Positions 26,985-37,503 are shown, numbered from the stretch's first letter. The stretch is 64,000 bases of DNA from Pseudomonadota bacterium (GCA_021812385.1 JAKANO010000004.1:180907-244906), one strand, 5' to 3'. Translations and numbers: made by a program. Notes: generated from the letters alone by a model not told the origin.

Positions 26985-27863
26985 TTATCCCGCCGCCATG
27001 TTCACGCGTTTCTGCGTGCCCGGCCAGCATTCTTCATGGGTCTTGCCCGCCAGGAAATCGCTCTCGCCTTGATCCGCCAGTTGCTTGTTGTAGAGGATGA
27101 AGTTCAGTACGAACACGTGGTCCATATACGCGCGGCCCAAGTACAAGCCGGGGCGCACCATGCGGATTTCGTCGCGCACTTTGAGTCCTTTTCGGCCGGC
27201 GAGAAAATCCGGCAGCTCGCGATAGCCGGGGATTTCGTCGGTGAAGGCGTAGTCGATGATGATCGATTCGCGGCGCGAATCGATCAGGCTTTGGCCGCAA
27301 TATAGCTTGGCCGGAAACAGCAGCCAGGCATCCTTGCTGTCGACGTCGATCTTGGGAATATCGCCCTGGCCGATGATGGGGCGCAGCGCCGCCAAATCCT
27401 CGATGCGGTTGCGCAGGATGTGCTGATCGCGGTAAAACACTTTGCCTTTCCACAGCGTCTCCGCCGCGATTTCCAGCTTCTTGCCCTTGAACTGTGCCGC
27501 CAGTCCCTTCAGGCCGCCGAGAATTTCCGCCGCGCGCAGCTTGCCGCTGCTGCCTTTGGAAAACACCACCGAGCCGTCGAACGGGCCATTGGGAATCGGG
27601 CCGGCGGTCAAGCGCGCATACAGTTGGTCGAGTTGTTCCTGGGTCAGCGTGGACAGATATGCCGGCGTGACCTTGTCCAGTTCTTTTAACGCGATGGGAT
27701 ATTGATATTCCAACTGTGCAAAATCGGGTTTGTCGGCATAGCCTTCGCCGGCCGGTGCGAACGCGATTTGCGGTTTGCCCGCGAACATCGCCTTGATCTT
27801 GTCGCAGCCGGAGAACGACAGCAGCAAGGGCGCAATGAGGATGATGAAGTATTTTTTGTTCAT
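26985..27863 (-). CDS. Lipoprotein of unknown function in the cytochrome cluster
   Basis: A 292-residue exported lipoprotein: hydrophobic start MNKKYFIILIAPLLLSFSGC with lipobox LSFSGC (cysteine 20). The residue after the cysteine is aspartate, which in many proteobacteria retains a lipoprotein in the inner membrane. The mature part is soluble, with conserved-looking segments IPNGPFDGSVVFSKG, ETLWKGKVFYRDQ, IIIDYAFTDEIPGY and VRPGLYLGRAYMDHVFVLNFILYN, which suggest a beta-rich (lipocalin-like) fold. A GAGGAG ribosome site precedes the ATG. It sits 13 bases after the large diheme gene, so it is in the same operon. Function unknown. Confidence 0.75.
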   Translation of the reverse strand: MNKKYFIILIAPLLLSFSGCDKIKAMFAGKPQIAFAPAGEGYADKPDFAQLEYQYPIALKELDKVTPAYLSTLTQEQLDQLYARLTAGPIPNGPFDGSVVFSKGSSGKLRAAEILGGLKGLAAQFKGKKLEIAAETLWKGKVFYRDQHILRNRIEDLAALRPIIGQGDIPKIDVDSKDAWLLFPAKLYCGQSLIDSRRESIIIDYAFTDEIPGYRELPDFLAGRKGLKVRDEIRMVRPGLYLGRAYMDHVFVLNFILYNKQLADQGESDFLAGKTHEECWPGTQKRVNMAAG

Positions 27864-27876
27864 GGTTGGATTCTCC

Positions 27877-30495
27877 TCACAGGGTCGCCAAGAAGGCGAT
27901 CAAGGCATTCTTGTCCGCGGGCGACAGGTCTTCGCCGAAGCGATGGCCGTTGTTTTCGATTTCCTCGGTGCACGAGGAGTACACCGTCCATAGCAAGGGC
28001 AGGCGTTCGCGCGCCGCCTTGATCGCGTCCACCAGCTTGCTCGGGTCGAGCGCGATGGTGTCGGCGATGGTATTCATTTCTTTCACCAGCTTCTTGGCGT
28101 TGTCCGCGCCGACGCGGGCGGCATAACGCTGCTCCAGTTCGCGCGGCCGGAGCTTCACGCTCACGAGGTCGACGATGAAGGGTTTATGCTGGAAATTGCC
28201 GACGTTGCCCGCGCTTGAGCCGGCCGGGATGCGCACCGTAAAGCCGGCGAGTTTTTTCTCGTCCTGGCCGTCCCAGATGCGCGGCCCGATATCGAGTACG
28301 ACGTCCTGATCGAGCTTGAGCGTTTTCGGGATGCGCTGCGCCGGATTGAGCAGATCCTGCATCGAGGCGACGTAGAGCTTGAAGCGGCCTTCCACCGAGG
28401 GGTCGTATTTCCAGCAGGCCGGCGTCTTGTCGGCGGCGAGCGGCGGCTTGCCGGGAAGTGTGGCGTCAACATAGCTGGAACGGTAAAACTCATACGGCCC
28501 AGCTTGTCCCCAGCCGCACAACTCCGGCCCGATGGCGTTGTTGTGCAGGAAGGGCGCGGTGGCCCAGGCGTTCACCAGCGAAATATTGCGGTAGTAGCCG
28601 CGCCCGCCGCCGTTGGGGTCGGGGAGATTCGGCACGGGCGGACGCGCATGATAGGTATCCGAGGCGAACTCCTCCCAGATATGTCCCTGCAAGTGGTTGG
28701 AGTGCAAGGCGCGGCAGCGGTCGGTGCCGATTTCCGTGACCGGCGTCGGCACGTCGTTGCCCAGCCAATCCGCGCGCAGTCCGGTCTTGGGATCGACGGC
28801 GCGGAAATCCACGGCCTGGAACGGCTCCTTGTTGCTGGAGTGGCAGCGCGCGCAATTCTCCGCGAACACCGTGCGGCCGCGATTCACTGCGTCTTTGCCG
28901 AATTGCTTGTCGAGGTCGGCGACCAGGTCGTCGTAGCCATAATGCGCGTTGGGATTTTGCGCTTGGTGTTCGTTCTCCCGGGCCGCTTGCAAGTCCGTGG
29001 CATGGCCTTCCGGCGACATGAAGAAATCCAGCACGTTGGGCAGGCGGTCTTCCACCGCGCGGAAGTTGGGGCAATCGCGCCGGCATTGGCCGATGTTGAA
29101 CGGCGTTTGGCCGAAGTTGCGCTGCGTCGGATCGAGCTGGCGCAGGTCGGTCAAATGATTGACCCAGCACGCCTCGGCGCAGGAGCCGATGTTGAAATAC
29201 ACGCGCTGGATCGCGCCCAGCGCGCCGATCGAGTCTTCGCCGCCCTTCAGAATGTGATGTACGGTGTCCGCTTTCAAGCTGCGCTGCCAGCACTTGCCGG
29301 GCTTGCCCGGCTCGCACCAACAGGCATTTTCTTTGGCGCCGGCGGGGCAGGCGTCGGCCTTGCGCCACGCGACTACTTGTTCGTTGGGGAAAGTCGGGCG
29401 CTCGGGAATATTGATCAGCGCATTGATGGTGCCGGCGTTGTTGATCTGGTCGGTGGGCACGGCGGAGGTGTCCGAGGTGCCCGGCCGCGCATGGGTGAAG
29501 ACCTGCCATTCCAGCGTGTCGCTATGCATGCCCGAGACCATGATCTCGGAAATGCGGATGTATTGGTTGCCGATCAGGCCGCGTATGTTTTCCCATTGCG
29601 GATGCTCGGGGTCTTGCGGCGGCTTGGCCGGATTGAAGGCGATATGGCAGGCGCCGCAGGCCATGCCGATGAGAAACGGCGGCTCGACAGAGCCGTCCGC
29701 CAGCCGGCTCACCTTGAAGTCGGAATGGCTGGAATCCTTGCTGAGCTTGCCATCAAAACCCTCCCAACTGCCGAGGCTGCCGTTCAGTTTTTTCCAGGCC
29801 GCCGCATCGAAGCGCGGGTTGGGAAATTTGCGCAGCCCCAGCGCTCCGGTGGAGGTGCCGAATTCCAGGTAGCAGGCGCTTTCGCGCCCGTTCTGGTGTC
29901 CCTTGGGATCGCTGGGATTGGGCGGGGCGTCCTTGAAATCGCAGGCCGGATCGCGGTAGCCCGGTTTGCCGACGAAGGACAGGAGTTTTTCGTCGCCCGG
30001 GCACCAGTCGAAACCATAAGTCTCCTCGCGGCTCTTGGCCGGGCAATTCGGGCTGCCGGGCACGCAGCAACCCGGGTCGTTGATCAGCCCCCAGGTCTTG
30101 AAACGCTGGTCGCGTTGATCGCTGCGCAGCACGCGGTACCAATCGATCAGCACGCCGTTGCGCTGCTGGAAGGTGTAGGTATGAAACCGATCGTTGCCGG
30201 CGGTGGCCTTGAACCAGATCTCGCGCCCGGCGCGCTGCGAGGGCGTGAGATTGGCTTCGCCTGCGTGAAAACCAGCGTCGGTGTAAGGCGTGGCGGCGGA
30301 CGGCGTCGCGCTCGCAACCCCGGATGCGGCCGGCGATGCGGCGGGCGATGTGGTGGGTGGCGCGGCAGGTAGCTGGGCTTGAGATTCGGCGGGCGCCGCT
30401 AGCGCGAGCATATCGTGTTGCTTGAGAGCTAGTCCCGTTGCGGCAAGTGCCGCCACTACGAACACGGCCAACACGATGGGTGATTTGGATTTCAT
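27877..30495 (-). CDS. Large Cys-rich diheme cytochrome c
   Basis: The ATG at 30495 has an AGGGGA ribosome site; the frame extends 17 codons further but without one. The 872-residue protein has an N-terminal signal/anchor (about residues 6-24), an Ala/Pro/Ser linker (to ~70), then heme motifs CGACH (280-284) and CARCH (548-552). A late NAWATAPFLHNNAIGPELCGWG motif resembles the APFLHN element of RoxA-type diheme enzymes. Roughly a dozen extra cysteines occur in tight groups (DPGCCVPGSPNC, ACWCEPGKPGKCW, GSCAEAC, QCRRDC), implying several disulphides or another cofactor. It lies between the patatin gene and the lipoprotein gene. Substrate unknown. Confidence 0.82.
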   Translation of the reverse strand: MKSKSPIVLAVFVVAALAATGLALKQHDMLALAAPAESQAQLPAAPPTTSPAASPAASGVASATPSAATPYTDAGFHAGEANLTPSQRAGREIWFKATAGNDRFHTYTFQQRNGVLIDWYRVLRSDQRDQRFKTWGLINDPGCCVPGSPNCPAKSREETYGFDWCPGDEKLLSFVGKPGYRDPACDFKDAPPNPSDPKGHQNGRESACYLEFGTSTGALGLRKFPNPRFDAAAWKKLNGSLGSWEGFDGKLSKDSSHSDFKVSRLADGSVEPPFLIGMACGACHIAFNPAKPPQDPEHPQWENIRGLIGNQYIRISEIMVSGMHSDTLEWQVFTHARPGTSDTSAVPTDQINNAGTINALINIPERPTFPNEQVVAWRKADACPAGAKENACWCEPGKPGKCWQRSLKADTVHHILKGGEDSIGALGAIQRVYFNIGSCAEACWVNHLTDLRQLDPTQRNFGQTPFNIGQCRRDCPNFRAVEDRLPNVLDFFMSPEGHATDLQAARENEHQAQNPNAHYGYDDLVADLDKQFGKDAVNRGRTVFAENCARCHSSNKEPFQAVDFRAVDPKTGLRADWLGNDVPTPVTEIGTDRCRALHSNHLQGHIWEEFASDTYHARPPVPNLPDPNGGGRGYYRNISLVNAWATAPFLHNNAIGPELCGWGQAGPYEFYRSSYVDATLPGKPPLAADKTPACWKYDPSVEGRFKLYVASMQDLLNPAQRIPKTLKLDQDVVLDIGPRIWDGQDEKKLAGFTVRIPAGSSAGNVGNFQHKPFIVDLVSVKLRPRELEQRYAARVGADNAKKLVKEMNTIADTIALDPSKLVDAIKAARERLPLLWTVYSSCTEEIENNGHRFGEDLSPADKNALIAFLATL

Positions 30496-30596
30496 ACGCG
30501 ATCCCCTAACAGACTGAACTGCATTCAGTGAATTGGTATTTCGCAATTCCCAGGAGTTTGTCGGGCTCCTGAAAAATTCATCTTAGTAACTTAAAT

Positions 30597-33302
30597 TCAC
30601 TTGGCCGCCGCGCCTGCGCGCAATGCCGCGCACAGCTCTAGCAATAGCTGCGCGGTATCCGGTGCGGCGCCAGATTGTTGTCGCGCTTTGATCAGCGGCG
30701 CCCCCAAAACGGATTTTCCGATCCAGTGACCGAGCTTGCGATAGCTCTCGAACTGCGATTCGTCGAACCATTGATCGCTCGTGGGCTGGTGCGGAAAATC
30801 CGGGTGCGTGCGCGCGTAATTCAACAGATCGGCCGGCTCTTCGCCGGTCAAGCCGGGCTTGACGTAAATCAGCGTGCCGGGCGCGGCACCGGGATAGCGA
30901 ATCTCGCCCACGGCGTAGTAGCCATCGACGTGGCGATCGGGCTTGCGCTTCAGGTTATCGACGCGCATATCGATCACGACGCCAAAATCCGCATAGCACT
31001 TGCGGATGGCGTTGCCCAAGTCGTCGAAGGTGTTCTTGCCGTCTTCCCCCGCATCGACTACGAGTATGCATTGGCAGCGGCGGCGCACCAATTCGTAGAT
31101 CGCCAGATTCTCGAAGTGGCCGCCATCGGAAAGATAGACGTAGGGCGAATCGTAATCGGTCTGTCCGAAGAGTTCTTTCAGCAAATACTTGCCGCCGAAG
31201 TACGGTCCATAGCGGCGCCAAGCCTGCGCGTGCGACGGGTTGCCGCTCCAGTGGCCGAGCCGGACATTGAATACCGTCATCAGGAGTGTGAGCGCAGGGG
31301 AGCTGTGGTAGCCCATATTGGGCGACGCGGCGGCGCCGGAGATGGTGATCGCGGAACCGAGGTGGACGCGCTGCATGTATTCCGCGCTGGGACGATAACA
31401 GCTAACGCGCTCGCCTTTTTCATCCGGCAACTGAAAATCGTAACCGCAATACAGGGGCGAGAAAGCGAAGGCTGCGGCGCGCCGCTCCTGCCACGCCAAT
31501 TGCTTGCCATGCACCATGTTCAACGCGGTATTGAGGATCGGATACGGCCTTTGGCAGACGCTGCGGCCGTTTTCCACGCGGCACAGTTCGGCCAAGCGCA
31601 GGTCGTCTTGCGGGTCAAAGCCGGTAAAGGGATGCGGCGCGCGTTTTTTGCAGCGCGTTGCGCCAAGATAGCAGCGCGCCAAGCGCTGGCGGTAGAAGTA
31701 ATAGATCGAAAATAAATTCACGTCCACGCGCAATGCCAGCAGGGTGGCGGCGATCGCGCTGCTCAACGCGAGCAATACCAGCGTATGCGGGGCAATCGCT
31801 TTGAATAGGCCTGCCTCCAGCAGCAGGATGTCGAAGAAGGACGCGTCATCGGGTATTTCCACGGCGATGCAATCGGGACAGAAAAAGTACACGAGCAATT
31901 CCTGCAAGCCCCACGCGATCAGGCCCAATAGTCCGATGATGAAAATATATGGCGCGACGACGGCCACGCGGTCGCGCCAGTTCTTTTTGCCCGGCACTCC
32001 GGTATTGGCGCTGCGTCCCAACAAGACGCCGCTGACTGTTGCGCTGAGCCAGGCCGCACCACCCGAACCCAGCAGCCAAAGCGCCGCCCACTTAAAAAAA
32101 GCCGGCGCGACAAACACGATGCTGAACACGGCGGCCCAGATCAGGGCGAACAGCAGCAGCCAACCGCCCAAGCGCGACCACCACTCGCGCGACTCATGGG
32201 AAAAATCCCGCCCCATCAATCCGATGTGGGCGACCACCGTCAGCGAATAGATCTTGAGCATGAGTGCTGCGCCCAAGGCGGAGATGAACCAGGAGGCGCT
32301 ATAGCCGAATGGATGCAGGCGATCGGCCGCGCTGGCGAATAGCGACAGCAAGCATCCGCCGAGCATCGCCGCGGCCAGGGCATAGAACCCCATCATGACA
32401 ATGCGCGGCATGCTGAAATGAATCTGCGCCGGATCGCCGCGATTTTTCCAGCGCCCCAGAAACCAGCCGATACACCACGGCGCCATATACGCCAGCACGC
32501 CCCACAGCATCCATTCCCAAGTTGTAATCGCGGTGAACGCTTTCGACCCCACATACAGCCCGTACCCCAGGAACCAGGCGGAAAGCATGATGGGCACGAC
32601 GATCAAGGCCAAGATCCAGCCCTGGCACGCATAGAATGGGGCGGTCTCGCGCTTTGTCACGCCGCCGCCGAGATTCAGCCCAATGAACATCATGGCAATG
32701 ACGAGGCACAGCCCGGCGAGCGCGAACAAGGGGCCGGTGTGGCCAGCTGCCGTCGCCTGCGCGCCTTCCCAGCCCGCGAGCCAACGCGCGCACCAGACCA
32801 GGATGCGCGGCAGCAGCAGCGCGCCCCCCAAATAGAGCAAGAGCACTGCGAGATTGAGGTAAAGGTTGCGCACGTAGGTCGCCACTGCGGTCAGCGTGTC
32901 TGCCGAGAACACGCCCATACGCGGAGTGAGGTAGTTGCTGTAGCTGCGCAGGAAGCGCACGGCGTCAGCCTCTTGGCCGCCGCTATGCAAGTGCTCTTCG
33001 GCCTCTTTGACATCGCCGTGCGCGCAACGCTGGATATACGCCGACAGCCAACCGCCGATGAACCCGCCGCCGGAGACGGTGGAGAGGTAATCGAAATGAC
33101 GCAATAACTTGAGTTCGGACAGCGCTTGGATCACGCCCAAATTGAACGTGGCGCTGCGGATGCCGCCGCCGGAAAACGCCAGTCCGGTCAGGGGGCGGGA
33201 AGGGGTTTGATTAAGCTCCGCGCTGGGTGCAATGGCCGCTTGTTCGGCGGCAAACACCTCCGAAAATGCGGTGAATGTAGCGGATTCGGTATCAGCGCCC
33301 AT
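30597..33302 (-). CDS. Patatin-like phospholipase with an inserted multi-pass membrane domain
   Basis: A 901-residue protein. The N-terminal patatin core has the oxyanion motif FSGGGIRSA (43-51) and the nucleophile S77 in STVSGGG. The catalytic aspartate is D726 in YLSDGGHFENLA. Between them lies a large insertion of roughly 430 residues (about 130-560) with about nine or ten hydrophobic helices, so the hydrolase is embedded in the membrane. Patatins hydrolyse acyl esters of lipids. It is the first gene of the minus-strand cytochrome cluster; 101 bases separate it from the large diheme gene. It is likely to act on membrane lipid or on a hydrophobic product of the cytochromes. Confidence 0.88.
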   Translation of the reverse strand: MGADTESATFTAFSEVFAAEQAAIAPSAELNQTPSRPLTGLAFSGGGIRSATFNLGVIQALSELKLLRHFDYLSTVSGGGFIGGWLSAYIQRCAHGDVKEAEEHLHSGGQEADAVRFLRSYSNYLTPRMGVFSADTLTAVATYVRNLYLNLAVLLLYLGGALLLPRILVWCARWLAGWEGAQATAAGHTGPLFALAGLCLVIAMMFIGLNLGGGVTKRETAPFYACQGWILALIVVPIMLSAWFLGYGLYVGSKAFTAITTWEWMLWGVLAYMAPWCIGWFLGRWKNRGDPAQIHFSMPRIVMMGFYALAAAMLGGCLLSLFASAADRLHPFGYSASWFISALGAALMLKIYSLTVVAHIGLMGRDFSHESREWWSRLGGWLLLFALIWAAVFSIVFVAPAFFKWAALWLLGSGGAAWLSATVSGVLLGRSANTGVPGKKNWRDRVAVVAPYIFIIGLLGLIAWGLQELLVYFFCPDCIAVEIPDDASFFDILLLEAGLFKAIAPHTLVLLALSSAIAATLLALRVDVNLFSIYYFYRQRLARCYLGATRCKKRAPHPFTGFDPQDDLRLAELCRVENGRSVCQRPYPILNTALNMVHGKQLAWQERRAAAFAFSPLYCGYDFQLPDEKGERVSCYRPSAEYMQRVHLGSAITISGAAASPNMGYHSSPALTLLMTVFNVRLGHWSGNPSHAQAWRRYGPYFGGKYLLKELFGQTDYDSPYVYLSDGGHFENLAIYELVRRRCQCILVVDAGEDGKNTFDDLGNAIRKCYADFGVVIDMRVDNLKRKPDRHVDGYYAVGEIRYPGAAPGTLIYVKPGLTGEEPADLLNYARTHPDFPHQPTSDQWFDESQFESYRKLGHWIGKSVLGAPLIKARQQSGAAPDTAQLLLELCAALRAGAAAK

Positions 33303-33420
33303 GTTCGTGTTTTACCTGTAGCGGCTGGTTTTTCCCGCGCTGCCTCAGCTCTCAACGTCCTGAAGATCGGCGCCCCTAAGGATGTCTCTGTACCAAAGTA
33401 CGGACACAATAAAACATTAG

Positions 33421-33434
33421 CATAAAATTTTATG
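33421..33434. promoter_or_regulatory. Perfect 14-bp AT-rich palindrome upstream of the patatin gene
   Basis: CATAAAATTTTATG is its own complement. It lies in an AT-rich island between the divergent patatin and slyD genes, where both promoters should be. A second small inverted pair, GTAC-CAAA-GTAC, is at 33390-33401. Either could be an operator; this is inference. Confidence 0.35.
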
Positions 33435-33537
33435 TATAGATGAAAATTTCAGCTTGCCTTGCAAAAAGCGCAGCGCGCCGCCACGGACGCGCATCTGGCG
33501 TTTCGGGTAGAATTGCGTTTTTTTTCGAGCGCCAGCC

Positions 33538-34029
33538 ATGTCTGATTCTGTTGTTTGCAAAAACAAAGCGGTTTACATCACCTATTCCATCCTCGACCAA
33601 CAAGGCGATGTAAAGGAGCAATCCGATGTGCCCATCGGTTACGTGCATGGCGCGGATAGCGGCTTGTTCGAGCAAGTGGAAGCAGCATTGGAAGGCGCGA
33701 AGCCGGGCGATCAGCTCGAAGTGTATTTGCCCCCGGAGCACGGTTTCGGCGCGCATGATCCCAAGCTCACCTTCACCGACGATATCGAAAACGTGCCGCC
33801 CGAATTTCGCCATGTCGGCGCCGAGGTCGAGTTTCAGAACGAGCACGGCGAGGCGAAAATGTTTCGCGTGAGCAAAATCGAAAACGGCAAGCTCACCATA
33901 GACGCCAATCATCCTTTCGCGGGGCAAACCGTAAAATTCGTGGTGACCGTGATGGCGATTCGCGATGCGACACCGGAAGAGATTGCCAACGGCCGACCGG
34001 ACGAGGGCGGGCCGCCGGTCATTCATTAA
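33538..34029 (+). CDS. slyD: FKBP-type peptidyl-prolyl isomerase SlyD
   Basis: A 163-residue cytoplasmic foldase/chaperone. It shows the SlyD order: short N-terminal FKBP strand, VPIGYVHGADSGLFEQVEAALEGAKPGDQLEVYLPPEHGFGAHD, the inserted IF chaperone domain (ENVPPEFRHVGAEVEF) and NHPFAGQTVKFVVTVMAIRDAT. The metal-binding His/Cys-rich tail of E. coli SlyD is missing; the end here is only GRPDEGGPPVIH, so nickel delivery is less likely. The gene is alone on its strand, convergent with the GAF gene 13 bases away. Confidence 0.92.
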   Translation: MSDSVVCKNKAVYITYSILDQQGDVKEQSDVPIGYVHGADSGLFEQVEAALEGAKPGDQLEVYLPPEHGFGAHDPKLTFTDDIENVPPEFRHVGAEVEFQNEHGEAKMFRVSKIENGKLTIDANHPFAGQTVKFVVTVMAIRDATPEEIANGRPDEGGPPVIH

Positions 34030-34042
34030 CAAGGGTGCGGGG

Positions 34043-34795
34043 TTATTTGCGTCCCAAGCGCTTGCTGTGCTTGCTCAAGTTGGTGTTCAGCTGATTAATG
34101 ATTTCGCTCGCGGCGTGGATGATTTGCGTCGCGGTGAAGCCCGCCTTGCTCATTTCCTTGAAAAAAGATTTGGCTAAAATCTTGGCCAGTTGATTCGGGT
34201 TTTCGCTGACATAGGACATGGCGTCGCCAATGGTGTTGTGCGCTTCTTGCGCCAGCGCCATCTGCGCGAATTTGGAGCTGAGGATGCTCTCCAGTTGCGT
34301 GACCTGCAAGGACTTGGCGACGAACAGCGACACCACATCCAATAAGTGCAAGTCGTCGAGGTTGAATGGCCGCTTGGATTTCGGGTCGGTGACGTTGATC
34401 ACGCCGACGATGTTGCGGCGCAGGATGATGGGCGAGGAAATGATGCTCTTGTTGCCGTTGGTCAGGCGGCGCGCGACGCTGACGAACTCGGATTTTTCGA
34501 TATCCTCGATCAACAGCGGCTGGCCGGTGGCGAGCACATGGCCGGAAATGCCTTCGCCTTTTTTGGTGATTTGCTGGTAGGCGGCTTGCGGCAAATCGCC
34601 ATGTGCCGCGAACACGCGCAGCTTGAGTTCGTCTTTTTCTTCCTCATCCAACAACATGATGGAGCAATGCCTGGCATTGAGGATCTTCGCCGCCATTTCG
34701 GCGAGCTGATTCAGGCTCTGCTCCAGATTGCCCTGGATGTCCAGGAAACTGGCTAGCTCATGCAGTTGCAGTAGAGAGTGGCTGAGATTGCCCAT
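34043..34795 (-). CDS. GAF-domain protein
   Basis: A 250-residue cytoplasmic protein. A GAF domain occupies about residues 25-165 (ILNARHCSIMLLDEEEKDELKLRVFAAHGDLP, GEGISGHVLATGQPLLIEDI, KSIISSPIILRRNIVGVINVTDP). A helical C-terminal region of ~80 residues follows with no kinase, cyclase or HD output domain. GAF domains bind small molecules such as cyclic nucleotides, or sense redox state. The helical tail may be a dimerisation or protein-binding module. The gene is 63 bases from purB on the same strand. Confidence 0.85.
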   Translation of the reverse strand: MGNLSHSLLQLHELASFLDIQGNLEQSLNQLAEMAAKILNARHCSIMLLDEEEKDELKLRVFAAHGDLPQAAYQQITKKGEGISGHVLATGQPLLIEDIEKSEFVSVARRLTNGNKSIISSPIILRRNIVGVINVTDPKSKRPFNLDDLHLLDVVSLFVAKSLQVTQLESILSSKFAQMALAQEAHNTIGDAMSYVSENPNQLAKILAKSFFKEMSKAGFTATQIIHAASEIINQLNTNLSKHSKRLGRK

Positions 34796-34858
34796 AGCGA
34801 TACCTTAGGACCAGTATAGGTAATATCGGCACGCTAAGCCGAGTAGTTAAGGGCGGAT

Positions 34859-36259
<1,401 letters not shown>

Positions 36260-36302
36260 TTACCTGATCACGGCCCGCCTTTCCTGTTCCCTTTCCTGTT
36301 CT

Positions 36303-36797
36303 TTAGGGTATGGCTTTCCCGTTTATGGGTGCGCTGATTTTTACCAGTACGTAGCCGAGATCCATGTAACTCTTAATTTGGGACGGCCCTGAGGGAGCCA
36401 CGTTTACATAGTCGGGAAAGGCCTCCGCCCCCACGCCGCGCCAGTTTGCATAGGTTTCGCATACATGCACCGGGATGTGCTGCTCCTTCACCAGCTGTTC
36501 GATTTCCGCTTGGACCTTGGGTGCCGTTGCGCGCTTATCTTTTTGCAGCGCGAACATTTCCTGCCCATGCGTGACCACAGCAATATCCAGCTTGGGAAAA
36601 CGTTCGCGCAGCCGCTTGGCGTAGTCCGCGACCTGCGGCACCGCCCAACTTAAGGCTTGCGGGTCGCCGGTGACGATCTCAAACACCACGCCCGGCGGCG
36701 CTTTGTCCTGCGCCAGCAATTGCGTGATTAGCGGGTGGTCCGCTGCGTGTGCGGCGGCGGAAAGGAGGAGGGCGGCGATGAGGATGAGTCGATGCAT
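36303..36797 (-). CDS. Exported DsrE-family protein
   Basis: A 164-residue protein with a signal peptide cleaved at AHAAD (about residue 19). The mature part shows a DsrE/F-like fold: PPGVVFEIVTGDPQALSWAVPQVADYAKRLRERFPKLDIAVVTHGQEMFAL, then IPVHVCETYANWRGVGAEAFPDYVNVAPSGPSQIKSYMDLGYVLVKI. The only cysteine is in HVCET, which lines up with FYFCENT of the exported DsrE protein at 12273. It lies between purB and a UDG-family gene, apparently alone. It may take part in periplasmic sulphur or thiol chemistry; this is inference. Confidence 0.8.
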   Translation of the reverse strand: MHRLILIAALLLSAAAHAADHPLITQLLAQDKAPPGVVFEIVTGDPQALSWAVPQVADYAKRLRERFPKLDIAVVTHGQEMFALQKDKRATAPKVQAEIEQLVKEQHIPVHVCETYANWRGVGAEAFPDYVNVAPSGPSQIKSYMDLGYVLVKISAPINGKAIP

Positions 36798-36844
36798 GGG
36801 GTTTCTCTAAGACGAAGCGCGCTGCGCATGACTACAATAATGCC

Positions 36845-37438
36845 ATGACTAAGCTCGATGTGCTGTTATCTGAAATTCGCGCTTGCCATTTGTGCGAGGC
36901 GAATCTCCCTTTGGGGCCGCGGCCCGTGTTGCGCGCCTCGACTACGGCGCGCATCCTGATCGTCGGCCAAGCACCGGGACGGCGCGTGCATGAAACCGGG
37001 ATTCCTTGGAACGATCCATCCGGCGACCGGCTGCGATTATGGGTGCAGATGACGCGCGAGCAGTTTTATGACCAGCGCCACATCGCTATTGTTCCTGCCG
37101 GCCTGTGTTTTCCCGGCTCGGGGCCGCGCGGCGACGCGCCGCCAAGGCCGGAATGCGCGCCCTTGTGGCACCCCAAACTGCGCGCGCTGATGCCGAAGAT
37201 TCGATTGACTTTGCTCATCGGGCAATACGCGCAGGCCTATTACCTGGGCAAGCGCCGCAAGAAGAGCCTGCGCGAAACGGTCATGGCGTATCAGGAATAT
37301 CTACCGGAATTTTTGCCGCTGCCGCATCCCAGCCCGCGCAATCAATTGTGGCTGAAACAAAATCCGTGGTTCGAGGGTGAGGTCATAGCTGTGCTGCGAG
37401 ATAAGGTAGTTAGCACCTTGCACGGCGCTAGTGCATAA
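36845..37438 (+). CDS. Uracil-DNA glycosylase superfamily protein (family 4/5-like)
   Basis: A 197-residue protein with the UDG-fold motifs LIVGQAPGRRVHETGIPWNDPSGDRLR (motif 1) and LPHPSPRNQLW (motif 2 with the conserved histidine). Four cysteines sit as in the iron-sulphur UDG families: CHLC at 15-18, one in GLCFPGSG and one in RPECAPLW. Such enzymes excise uracil from DNA. The GRRVHETG form of motif 1 marks a less-studied branch, and activity is not proven. The gene diverges from the exported DsrE gene. Confidence 0.85.
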   Translation: MTKLDVLLSEIRACHLCEANLPLGPRPVLRASTTARILIVGQAPGRRVHETGIPWNDPSGDRLRLWVQMTREQFYDQRHIAIVPAGLCFPGSGPRGDAPPRPECAPLWHPKLRALMPKIRLTLLIGQYAQAYYLGKRRKKSLRETVMAYQEYLPEFLPLPHPSPRNQLWLKQNPWFEGEVIAVLRDKVVSTLHGASA

Positions 37439-37503
37439 GATTTTTACGCCTGGCCCATAAATTTCTTTGCTATGTTTAGCCTCAAGTGATGTGCCGTCGA
37501 ATG

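Noticed and set aside
28504..30372. A 622-codon open frame opposite the large diheme gene, and similar long frames opposite acnB (37875-39659) and the cytochrome at 22265 (22187-23677)
   Set aside because: They arise from the high-GC codon bias of the real genes on the other strand; they have no ribosome site, domain or signal, and are rich in Arg, Ala, Gly and His.
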